A stretch of DNA of 12,397 bases, taken from Candidatus Poribacteria bacterium (GTDB lineage: Bacteria; Abyssobacteria; SURF-5). The stretch spans positions 1 to 12,397 of the forward strand of contig JACRIR010000203.1 of NCBI GenBank assembly GCA_016215705.1, read 5' to 3'. A model generated the notes under the pieces. The model was not told where the DNA came from and did no database searches. It saw only the letters and a list, made by a program, of their open reading frames with translations. Below, piece after piece: positions 7,087 to 12,397 of this stretch. Both the position numbers and the translations under genes were made by a program. Numbering within the stretch: position 1 is the stretch's first letter; every line of letters begins with the position of its first letter.

Positions 7087-7873
7087 TGCCTCTCCTCTTC
7101 TGGATGATCTGCGCCATGATACTTATCGCGATTTCTTCGGGGGTAACCGAGCCTATCGGAAGACCGACAGGAATGATGACCCGTTGTATATCGTCATCCG
7201 AGAATCCCTCACCGCTGAGCGTCTTGAAGAGCATCTCTCGCTTCCGTTTGCTTCCAACGAGACCTATGTAACATGCTTCCGTTTTGAGAGCCGACCTCAG
7301 TGCATCGAGGTCGTGATTGTGCCCTCTTGTCGCGATGACGACGTATGACCTTTTGTCAACGGTTACTCTTGTTGTGGGCGGAGGTTCGTTCCCGCAATCA
7401 GAGAAGACATTCCGGAAATCGTTCACGACGACATTGTGTGCGTCAGGCACATTCTCCTTGTTGGCGTATTCTTCCCGGTCATCGACCACCGTTACTCTGA
7501 AGCCCGAAAACTCCGCCAGCGACGACAGCGCTTTCCCCACATGACCCGCGCCGAGGATCACTAGATGGGGTTCGGGAACTACAGGTTCTATATACACTAG
7601 TATTTTCCCTCCGCATACGAGTCCGCCCTCTTTCCCGTTGAGATTGAATGGGACGGTCGCCGGAGAGCCGTCCCTCATCGCCAACATCGCAGAGTGAATA
7701 ACCTGAGCTTCGATGCAGCCGCCTCCGAGTGTTCCCATAGTAGTCCCGTCATCCCTCACGAGCATTTTAGCGCCTGTTTTCTGCGGAGCTGAGCCTATGC
7801 ATTGCACAATCGTGGCAATCGCAGAATACTTCTCTTCTCTTTTGAGTCTCAGAACCTCTTCAAAGATTTCCAT
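7076..7873 (-). CDS. xdhC: XdhC/CoxI-family molybdenum hydroxylase maturation factor
   Basis: XdhC-type proteins bind the molybdenum cofactor, protect it during sulfuration and deliver it to xanthine-oxidase-family enzymes. The N-terminal XdhC/CoxI domain shows GSAPQKTGAKMLV (27-39) and GTLGGGCIEAQV (47-58). A cysteine motif VCGG (86-89) follows. The C-terminal Rossmann-like domain begins VILGAGHVGKAL (105-116) and includes TRGHNHD (182-188), YIGLVGSKRK (202-211) and PVGLPIGSVTPEEIA (235-249). The length (265) is normal. A GAGG lies about 5 nt before the ATG. It overlaps mocA by 11 nt, so the two are coupled, and it lies downstream of the IorA/IorB-like genes on the same strand, the likely client enzyme. 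The 398-nt gap to iorB leaves open whether it has its own promoter. Confidence 0.93.
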   Translation of the reverse strand: MEIFEEVLRLKREEKYSAIATIVQCIGSAPQKTGAKMLVRDDGTTMGTLGGGCIEAQVIHSAMLAMRDGSPATVPFNLNGKEGGLVCGGKILVYIEPVVPEPHLVILGAGHVGKALSSLAEFSGFRVTVVDDREEYANKENVPDAHNVVVNDFRNVFSDCGNEPPPTTRVTVDKRSYVVIATRGHNHDLDALRSALKTEACYIGLVGSKRKREMLFKTLSGEGFSDDDIQRVIIPVGLPIGSVTPEEIAISIMAQIIQKRRGNVS

Positions 7874-7922
7874 GAGGACCTCGCTGCTAAATACAGACTT
7901 TTATAGATTGAGACTTTGTATC

Positions 7923-7949
7923 GTAGGGGCGACTCGCCGAGTCGCCCTA
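7923..7949. repeat. GTAGGGGC-family palindrome, copy 1
   Basis: GGGCGACTCG (7927-7936) and CGAGTCGCCC (7938-7947) are perfect 10-bp arms around one base, flanked by GTAG and CTA. It shares its outer GTAGGGGC with copies at 11218-11241, 11262-11285 and 12200-12227, but has a different core (GACTCG). Confidence 0.8.
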
Positions 7950-8023
7950 TAAAGAGCAAACAAATACGTCACCGTGTTTGTGAAATGCCTGCCAAGTAGC
8001 TATTGTAGAACACGGCGCAGCTT

Positions 8024-8049
8024 GTCATTCTTGCGAAGCGAAGAATCTC
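8024..8049. repeat. GCGAAGCGAAGAATCTC dispersed repeat, copy 1
   Basis: TGTCATTCTTGCGAAGCGAA followed by GAATCTC matches a dispersed repeat phrase that I recall from many environmental genomes. ATTCTT and AAGAAT form its short arms. A second, diverged copy in the same orientation lies at 8202-8227; similarity continues into the next bases (CCCTTTCGTC versus TCTTTGGTC). Confidence 0.65.
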
Positions 8050-8153
8050 CCTTTCGTCGTTGCCCTCTTTCTTAGGAGCGCCTGATCGCGCCGCAACGTG
8101 GCTAACGGTGCAAGAAACGCCCCTTAATTCGAGGACATGATCCCCCGTCGTCA

Positions 8154-8196
8154 GCTTATTCGGGGACACCTTGCGGCAAGGTGTCCCCGAATAAGC
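8154..8196. repeat. Perfect 20-bp hairpin, GGGGACACCTTG arms
   Basis: The 20-nt arms 8154-8173 and 8177-8196 are exactly complementary around a 3-nt loop (CGG). Each carries TTATTCGGGGACACC. No U-run follows on either strand, so it is not a standard terminator, though it could stabilise the 3' end of the iorAB message. It is related to the degenerate element at 6358-6396 and is probably a REP-like mobile palindrome (inference). Confidence 0.85.
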
Positions 8197-8201
8197 GGGT
8201 G

Positions 8202-8227
8202 TTCTCAGAAGCGAAGCGAGGAATCTC
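8202..8227. repeat. GAAGCGAAGCGAGGAATCTC dispersed repeat, copy 2
   Basis: This is a diverged second copy of the 8024-8049 element, same orientation, six bases after the 20-bp hairpin. Confidence 0.6.
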
Positions 8228-8271
8228 TCTTTGGTCTCTTCTAGCCCCAAACCCCAAACCTTAAACCGACT

Positions 8272-10437
8272 TCACGCCGTTCTCAATTCCTCGGCGCGGA
8301 TTGGCAAACTCCGGATGCGCTTGCCGGTCAGAGCGAAGACCGCGTTACAGACGGCCGGCGCGATCGGCGGCACACCCGGCTCCCCGATACCGCCCGGTTT
8401 TTCGTTGCTCTGCACGATGTGTGTTTCCACTTCGGGCATCTCGCTAATGCGCACTACCTCGTAGGAATCAAAGTTGTCTTGCTGTACCTTACCGTCTTTG
8501 AGCGTGATCGCCCCGTAGAGGGCCGCAGAAAGGCCGTAGACGATTCCTGATTCCATCTGCGCGGCGATAGTGTCGGGGTTCACCACTCGGCCGCAGTCGA
8601 CCGCACAAACCACTTTGTGAACGCGGACGTTACCCGCCGGATTCACCGATACTTCTGCAACCTGTGCGATAAAGCTTCCGAACGACTCGTGCACGGCAAT
8701 GCCGCGTGCGTGTCCCTGTGGCAGCGGCTTATCCCAACCGGCCTTTGTTGCGGCAAGCTCGAGTACTCCGCGATTACGCGGGTGCGCCGTGAGCAACTTA
8801 CGGCGGAACTCATATGGGTCTTTGCCTGCCGCATTTGCAAGTTCATCTATAAAGCTTTCGACGACGAAGGCTGTGTGAGAATGACCGACGGAGCGCCACC
8901 ACTGCACGGGCACGCCGATTTTCGGGCTGTGCAAATCCACAAGAATATTCGGGATGGCATAGGGAATCTCTGCGGCCCCTTCGACGGAGGCGCCGTCAAT
9001 CCCGTTCTTGATGCCCATTGCCTCAAATGGCGTTCCGGCCATTATTGATTGGCCGACGATGGTGTGCCGCCATGCGACCGGATTTCCGTCCGCATCGAGC
9101 CCCGCTGCGAGCCGGTCATACCACATGGGCCGGTAGTATCCGCCTTTCATGTCGTCTTCGCGCGTCCACATCACCTTTACCGGCTTCTTTACCGCTTTGG
9201 CAACGTGCGCCGCCATGACCACAAAATCCGAGTGGGGATTTGCCCGCCGCCCGTAACCGCCACCCAGGAATGTGGTGTGAACTTTGACCTGCTCGGACTT
9301 GAGTCCGACGATTTGAGCCGCGGCGTTTCTATCGCCGGTCTGAAATTGAGTGCCGGTCCAGATTTCACAACTGTCTGGCTTGAGATCGATGGTGCAATTG
9401 AGCGGTTCCATGGTGGCGTGGGCCAGGTAAGGAACTTCATACTCGGCGGCGATCTGCTTTGCGGCTTTTGTGAGTGTCTGCTCGGGGTCGCCTTCCTTGC
9501 GGGCGACGGCGCCGGCTGTCTTGGCGAGGCTTGCGTATTGTTCGCGCATTCCGGTCGTAGAGAGCCCGGCGTTCGGTCCGTCATCCCAAACGATCTCCAA
9601 TGCCTCGCGTCCGCTTGTCGCTGCCCAAAAGTTGGTGGCCACGACCGCTACGCCCGGCTCGATCTGGACAACCTCTTTCACACCGGGAACTTCTTTAGCC
9701 TTCTCTGATTTGAAGCTTTTCACCTTTCCGCCGAAGACGGGTGGACGTGCAACCACGGCAACAAGCATGCGCGGGATATTAATGTCGATGCCGAAGACCG
9801 CCTTACCATTTGTCTTCTCCGGGGTATCAAGACGTTTCGTGGGTTTGCCTACCAGTCTGTATTCGGATGGGTCCTTGAGCTGGACGCTTTCCGGCGCCGG
9901 CATTCCGGATGCTTTTTCCGCCAGTTGGCCGTACGTCAGGCTTTTGCCGCTCGTATGGATGACGAGGCCATTTTGGGCGCGACAACTTGCTTTGTCCACA
10001 CTCCACGTTTCGGCAGCCGCGGCAATCAGCATTTCACGTGCGGCTGTGCCTACCTTCGAGAGCCGGTCCCATTCGGTTCGCACGCTTGTGCTCCCCCCGG
10101 TCCCCTGGGCGCCCCATTGGGTATGGTTATAGACGGGGTCTACCGGGGCCGCTTCCACGTGTACGGCGCGCCAGTCGCATTCGAGCTCCTCTGCGACGAG
10201 CATTGGCAGAGACGTGTAGACTCCCTGTCCCATCTCCGACTTGTTGACAATGATGGTCACTATATCATCGGACCCGATATGAACAAAGGCATTTGGCAAG
10301 ATCGGTGTTGTGGGTTGCGCCGCCGTCTCGGCCAGGGACTCGCGCTCCGGCAGGTGGAGGCCGAGCACCAGGCCTCCTCCGAGCACGGCGCTCGTCTTTA
10401 TGAAGTCCTGGCGGCTTATCTTTATGATCTCGGTCAT
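8272..10437 (-). CDS. IorB-like molybdopterin-binding large subunit (xanthine oxidase family)
   Basis: This is the catalytic Mo subunit of a two-subunit hydroxylase of the isoquinoline 1-oxidoreductase/aldehyde oxidase type, which hydroxylates heterocycles or oxidises aldehydes. The true substrate is unknown. The 721-residue length fits IorB. Cofactor-binding motifs include EMGQGV (68-73), [14 protein letters not shown] (107-120) and FLGGGYGRR. The catalytic glutamate is Glu686 in [10 protein letters not shown] (682-691). The N-terminus ([21 protein letters not shown], residues 6-26) is a Tat-like leader, but the second arginine is Gln10 instead of Arg. Electrons would pass to the [2Fe-2S] subunit, whose gene overlaps by ATGA (10434-10437). 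No FAD subunit or cytochrome gene is adjacent. xdhC and mocA downstream on the same strand fit its maturation needs. Confidence 0.95.
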   Translation of the reverse strand: MTEIIKISRQDFIKTSAVLGGGLVLGLHLPERESLAETAAQPTTPILPNAFVHIGSDDIVTIIVNKSEMGQGVYTSLPMLVAEELECDWRAVHVEAAPVDPVYNHTQWGAQGTGGSTSVRTEWDRLSKVGTAAREMLIAAAAETWSVDKASCRAQNGLVIHTSGKSLTYGQLAEKASGMPAPESVQLKDPSEYRLVGKPTKRLDTPEKTNGKAVFGIDINIPRMLVAVVARPPVFGGKVKSFKSEKAKEVPGVKEVVQIEPGVAVVATNFWAATSGREALEIVWDDGPNAGLSTTGMREQYASLAKTAGAVARKEGDPEQTLTKAAKQIAAEYEVPYLAHATMEPLNCTIDLKPDSCEIWTGTQFQTGDRNAAAQIVGLKSEQVKVHTTFLGGGYGRRANPHSDFVVMAAHVAKAVKKPVKVMWTREDDMKGGYYRPMWYDRLAAGLDADGNPVAWRHTIVGQSIMAGTPFEAMGIKNGIDGASVEGAAEIPYAIPNILVDLHSPKIGVPVQWWRSVGHSHTAFVVESFIDELANAAGKDPYEFRRKLLTAHPRNRGVLELAATKAGWDKPLPQGHARGIAVHESFGSFIAQVAEVSVNPAGNVRVHKVVCAVDCGRVVNPDTIAAQMESGIVYGLSAALYGAITLKDGKVQQDNFDSYEVVRISEMPEVETHIVQSNEKPGGIGEPGVPPIAPAVCNAVFALTGKRIRSLPIRAEELRTA

Positions 10438-10898
10438 TTCGTCCCTCCCTCAGCCATCACTGCGGCTGCCCGATGAATGGCGTGGCGAATGCGCTGATAA
10501 GTTCCGCAACGGCAGATGTTGCCGGACATGAAATTGTCGATGTCCGCGTCAGTCGGTTGTGGTTTCTCGTTCAGCAACGCAATCGCGGACATGATTTGTC
10601 CCGAATGGCAGTATCCGCATTGAGGCACATCGTCGGCGATCCACGCCGTTTTGATAGGATGATTCTCGGGAATCCCTTCTATGGTAGTAATCTTCTTGCC
10701 CTCCGCGTCTTTCACCGGTATCTGGCATGACCGTTCGGCCTTGCCGTCGATATGAACAGTACAAGCGCCGCACTGAGCGATTCCGCATCCATACTTGGTG
10801 CCCGTGAGGTTGATTCTTTCCCTGATTACCCAAAGAAGCGGCGTATCAGGGGTTACATCCACGGTGTGCTTCTGGCTGTTGACTACGAGCGAGATCAT
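10434..10898 (-). CDS. IorA/CoxS-like [2Fe-2S] small subunit
   Basis: This is the electron-transfer subunit of the molybdenum hydroxylase encoded next to it. The 154-residue protein has the usual two domains. An N-terminal plant-ferredoxin-type cluster uses Cys38, Cys43, Cys46 and Cys58 ([16 protein letters not shown] region). A C-terminal helical domain carries the second [2Fe-2S] centre with Cys94, Cys97, Cys129 and Cys131 ([10 protein letters not shown] and [11 protein letters not shown]). All eight ligands are present. The start is well supported by AGGAGGAGG (10912-10904), 5 nt before the ATG. It is first in a minus-strand unit and its stop overlaps the large-subunit start by ATGA, implying coupled 1:1 synthesis. 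Lack of a signal peptide is normal: the small subunit usually travels with the Tat-exported large one. Confidence 0.96.
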   Translation of the reverse strand: MISLVVNSQKHTVDVTPDTPLLWVIRERINLTGTKYGCGIAQCGACTVHIDGKAERSCQIPVKDAEGKKITTIEGIPENHPIKTAWIADDVPQCGYCHSGQIMSAIALLNEKPQPTDADIDNFMSGNICRCGTYQRIRHAIHRAAAVMAEGGTK

Positions 10899-11000
10899 AA
10901 TCGCCTCCTCCTAGTATAGGGTCCAAAACCCAAGGTCTGAGGGCCAAAGACGCCTTTGCACTCTCGTGGCTAGATTCCGCTTTTGGTTTTTCTTCAGTGA

Positions 11001-11100
11001 CAACCATAAACCCCGAACCACAAACCATGAACTATAAACCATGAACTATAAACCATGAACCATAAACCACGAACCATGAACCATGAACCATGAACCAACC
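11001..11100. repeat. Degenerate 14-nt tandem array (two 7-nt halves)
   Basis: Consecutive 14-nt units begin at 11013, 11027, 11041, 11055, 11069 and 11083, with a partial unit before and AACC after. The consensus is ATGAACYATAAACC. The units at 11027 and 11041 are identical. Each unit is itself two related 7-mers (nnGAACC/nTAAACC). There are no unique spacers, so this is not a CRISPR. Confidence 0.85.
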
Positions 11101-11217
11101 TTCGTGGCAAATCGCTTCCAACTATATCGTCGAACCTCGTTCCGGGCAATACATTGGTAAAGACTTCCAAGAATGAGAACCGCAGCGCGGCAGGGCCGCA
11201 ACCAAACGGCACACGTT

Positions 11218-11241
11218 GGGCGCGATGAATTGCGCCCCTAC
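11218..11241. repeat. GTAGGGGC-family palindrome, copy 2 (inverted)
   Basis: The minus strand reads GTAGGGGC and then a GCAATTCATCGCGCCC core. It is the inverted partner of 11262-11285, matching it at 23 of 24 positions, with 20 nt between them. Arms GGGCGC/GCGCCC are perfect; the inner pair 11224-11231 is G-T. Confidence 0.8.
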
Positions 11242-11261
11242 GAGGCATTTGGTTCAACCCT

Positions 11262-11285
11262 GTAGGGGCGCAATTCATTGCGCCC
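11262..11285. repeat. GTAGGGGC-family palindrome, copy 3
   Basis: The core GGGCGCAATTCATTGCGCCC (11266-11285) has 9-bp perfect arms and a 2-nt loop, preceded by GTAG. Together with copy 2 it forms a large composite inverted repeat spanning 11218-11285. Confidence 0.85.
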
Positions 11286-11338
11286 GCATTAGTTCCGTGC
11301 GACATGTCAATAGAATCACAACACAATTTCACCGTCCC

Positions 11339-11367
11339 TTCTCATCCACGGTCGTTCGTGATATAAT
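11339..11367 (+). promoter_or_regulatory. Promoter of the small Tyr/Pro-rich protein gene
   Basis: An exact TATAAT at 11362-11367 follows TTCTCA (11339-11344, four of six consensus bases) at a 17-nt spacing. The transcript would start near 11374 and carry a leader of about 115 nt before the ATG at 11490. The leader includes the 10-nt palindrome CAGCCGGCTG (11461-11470), close to the ribosome binding site. Confidence 0.5.
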
Positions 11368-11489
11368 ATAGGTGGATTTATTCTGGGCCACGGCTGAATA
11401 TTCTCCCGTCCGGCTCGTCTAAAACTACAAGAACACACGGCGAACTAGATGGGAAACCGGCAGCCGGCTGGTCTGAGGAGGTAAAGAGA

Positions 11490-11780
11490 ATGAAAAAGGT
11501 TCTGATAATGGTGGCATTGGTTCTTGGGCTGACCGCTGTCATGGCATCGAGCGCACAGGCAGGGGTCGCAATAGGCGTTGGATGGGGTCACGGCGCATGG
11601 CACGGAGGAGTCGTTTATCACGGTTTCTATCCTCGGCCCTATTACGCGCCCAGGGTAGTTTACGCGGTTCCGGCGCCCGCATATTACTACTACCCGCCTG
11701 CGCCCGTTTATGTAGCGCCACCGCCTGCGCCAGTATATCCTTACTACTATTACCCGTACTATCCCGGCTATTACCGCTAA
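11490..11780 (+). CDS. Small secreted Tyr/Pro-rich protein of unknown function
   Basis: The 96-residue product begins with a clear signal peptide: KK, a hydrophobic core (4-19) and a SAQA-G cleavage site after residue 24. The 72-residue mature chain starts with a Gly/His/Trp stretch (GVGWGHGAWHGG, 29-40) and continues as a low-complexity region rich in Tyr (19) and Pro (15), with YYYYPPAP and PYYYYPYYPGYY. There are no cysteines and no known catalytic motif. Similar Tyr/Pro-rich exported proteins are common and mostly uncharacterised; a surface or cell-envelope role is a guess. Start choice is strong: AGGAGGT at 11476-11482, 7 nt before ATG. The gene is a single transcription unit with its own promoter and terminator, which argues that it is real and well expressed. 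Confidence 0.83.
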   Translation: MKKVLIMVALVLGLTAVMASSAQAGVAIGVGWGHGAWHGGVVYHGFYPRPYYAPRVVYAVPAPAYYYYPPAPVYVAPPPAPVYPYYYYPYYPGYYR

Positions 11781-11804
11781 AGCAAACTATCGCCGCAGGA
11801 AAAT

Positions 11805-11853
11805 GCAAGCGCTCCTGATTTCCCACAAGGGAGTCTGGGGCGTTTGCTTTTTT
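11805..11853 (+). terminator. Intrinsic terminator of the Tyr/Pro-rich protein gene
   Basis: An 11-bp stem pairs 11805-11815 with 11837-11847 (two G-T pairs), directly followed by six T (11848-11853). A smaller TCCC/GGGA hairpin sits inside the loop. The sequence AAAGCAAAC, overlapping the stop codon (11779-11787), could alternatively pair with GTTTGCTTT (11842-11850). Confidence 0.8.
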
Positions 11854-11974
11854 GTATGAAAGGGGGCGCGCAAGGCGCGGAATCAAAGCAGACCGGAGGC
11901 CGGAGACGGGAGACCGGAGGCAGCCGGTTTTGAATGCTGGATTGGAGCGCATCCCAAAGAAGCTGAATACGATA

Positions 11975-12000
11975 TGTCATTCGTGCGAAAACGGGAATCC
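11975..12000. repeat. CATTC...GGGAATCC dispersed repeat (dRS3-like), diverged
   Basis: TGTCATTCGTGCGAAAACGG followed by GAATCC resembles the widespread CATTCCCGCGAAAGCGGGAATCC phrase with several mutations, so only part of the usual stem remains. Confidence 0.5.
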
Positions 12001-12060
12001 GTTGGCTACTTTACGGTATACTAGTGTGGCGTCTCAGAAATAACTTAAGGCGTTGCGAAG

Positions 12061-12114
12061 GGGGACTGTCCCAGATTTACGGGCGCTTTGCGCCGTAGAA
12101 TCGGGACTGTCCCC
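12061..12114. repeat. GGGACTGTCCC compound hairpin element
   Basis: GGGACTGTCCC occurs at 12062-12072 and 12103-12113, each copy nearly self-palindromic. Between them a stem forms: GATT (12074-12077)/AATC (12099-12102), then TACG/CGTA and GCGC/GCGC (12083-12086/12090-12093), with single-base bulges and a TTT loop. The layout resembles REP-like elements that I associate with RAYT-type transposases in environmental genomes; no transposase gene is in the window. Confidence 0.7.
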
Positions 12115-12199
12115 GAAGCTCAAATGTAAAGAAGCGTTAGAGACACTACATTGGTGTGCTGTCACGATAAAAATTGCTGGCATCGGCGCTTGGTTCTTC

Positions 12200-12227
12200 G
12201 TAGGGGCACGGCGCGCCGTGCCCGTAC
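12200..12227. repeat. GTAGGGGC-family palindrome, copy 4
   Basis: GGGCACGGCGCGCCGTGCCC (12204-12223) is a perfect 20-nt palindrome with GTAG before it and GTAC after it. It shares the outer GTAGGGGC with the other three copies, but its core (ACGGCG) differs. Confidence 0.85.
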
Positions 12228-12301
12228 AAATACCAACAAAATCAACTTAACATGACACTAGTACCGCTTTTCCTAAATAACATGCACTTAACTCGGCGAC
12301 G

Positions 12302-12393
12302 TTCCCCCCTTTGCAAAGGGGGGAAGGGGGGATTTAAGACTCTTGTTTTCCAAGGATTTCTGCGACTTCCTAAATCCCCCTTTGTCCCCCTTT
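12302..12393. repeat. G-run/C-run inverted repeat with 24-nt palindrome
   Basis: 12302-12325 is a perfect 24-nt palindrome (TTCCCCCCTTTG and its complement). The following AAAGGGGGG...GGGGGGATTTAAG stretch (12315-12338) is nearly the reverse complement of 12370-12393 (CTAAATCCCCC...CCCCCTTT). The result is a long inverted repeat with about 31 nt between the arms. The window ends four bases later, so flanks are unknown. Confidence 0.8.
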
Positions 12394-12397
12394 TTCA

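Larger units (their letters stand above)
7874..8271. other. 398-nt gene-free repeat cluster between xdhC and the large hydroxylase subunit
   Basis: I see no credible gene here. The stretch holds, in order, a GTAGGGGC palindrome (7923-7949), a GCGAAGCGAAGAATCTC element (8024-8049), a 20-bp hairpin (8154-8196), a second GAAGCGAAGCGAGGAATCTC element (8202-8227) and a CCCCAAACC short-period run (about 8242-8267). Any transcript from iorAB into xdhC must cross all of these. Confidence 0.7.
10899..11489. other. Gene-free region between iorA-like gene and the small secreted protein
   Basis: Besides the iorA ribosome binding site, this 591-nt stretch contains a 14-nt tandem array (11001-11100), two inverted GTAGGGGC palindromes (11218-11285) and the promoter of the next gene. 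Open frames here are made of repeat DNA and show no protein-like character. The promoter for iorA must lie in this region on the minus strand, but I could not pick out a convincing one. Confidence 0.7.
11854..12397. other. Gene-free right end filled with repeats
   Basis: No credible coding region lies here. Elements listed separately are a dRS3-like phrase, a GGGACTGTCCC compound hairpin, a GTAGGGGC palindrome and a G-run/C-run inverted repeat. At about 11890-11930 there is also a short-period run of ACCGGAGG/CCGGAGACGG words, another degenerate array. The remaining bases (about 12115-12199 and 12228-12300) show nothing I can interpret. Confidence 0.7.

Noticed and set aside
7969-8250. Minus-strand 93-codon open frame between iorB and xdhC
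   Set aside because: It consists of dispersed repeats, including the 20-bp hairpin, and has no ribosome binding site worth naming.
8617-9048. Plus-strand open frames inside the hydroxylase large-subunit gene
   Set aside because: They are shadows of a strongly conserved minus-strand gene.
11001-11100. CRISPR array
   Set aside because: The units are 14 nt, contiguous and degenerate, with no spacers and no cas genes.
10994-11332. Minus-strand open frame giving a Trp/Phe/Val-rich repetitive peptide
   Set aside because: It is a translation of the 14-nt tandem array and palindromes, without a supported start or family.
12053-12250. Plus-strand 65-codon open frame at the right end
   Set aside because: It is composed of the GGGACTGTCCC element and a GTAGGGGC palindrome.

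Overview
The window looks like chromosomal DNA from a Gram-negative-type (diderm) bacterium of moderate GC. An Mla/MCE phospholipid transport operon implies an outer membrane. Intergenic spaces are loaded with dispersed palindromic and short-period repeats. I cannot name the phylum; gene order and repeat load would suit an uncultured deep-branching diderm lineage better than a well-studied proteobacterium. This placement is inference.

Layout, left to right. Bases 1-24 are the 5' end of a tRNA on the minus strand, cut by the window edge. Upstream of it lies a structured leader with three 17-nt hairpins and a perfect-consensus sigma70-type promoter (221-249, minus). A divergent promoter (494-525, plus) leads into mlaF (ABC ATPase), a 506-residue secreted protein built of about 22 short W/F-P-hydrophobic-aromatic repeats, mlaE (permease), mlaD (MCE substrate-binding protein) and a thiolase. 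mlaF and the repeat protein overlap by ATGA, so the repeat protein looks like a dedicated part of this transporter locus. No mlaA, mlaB or mlaC is visible.

From about 6.36 to 10.9 kb, four minus-strand genes form a molybdenum hydroxylase module: a [2Fe-2S] subunit (IorA-like), a large molybdopterin-binding subunit (IorB-like), an XdhC/CoxI maturation factor and a MocA/MobA-like cytidylyltransferase. The first two overlap by ATGA and the last two by 11 nt. A 398-nt repeat-rich gap separates the pairs. The two enzymes presumably make and insert the molybdopterin cytosine dinucleotide cofactor used by the large subunit. No FAD subunit is present. The cytidylyltransferase gene appears to have absorbed repeat DNA twice, once internally and once at its C-terminus.

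The right end has one small gene (11490-11780, plus) for a secreted Tyr/Pro-rich protein, with its own promoter, strong ribosome binding site and intrinsic terminator. The rest is gene-free DNA carrying several repeat families: GTAGGGGC palindromes with changing cores, a 14-nt tandem array, a GGGACTGTCCC compound hairpin, and a G-run/C-run inverted repeat that ends the window.

The most interesting item is the W-P repeat protein inside the mla operon. It is a candidate uncharacterised envelope component of an MCE lipid transporter. The second is the evidence of repeats being absorbed into coding sequence and of palindromes whose two arms vary together.
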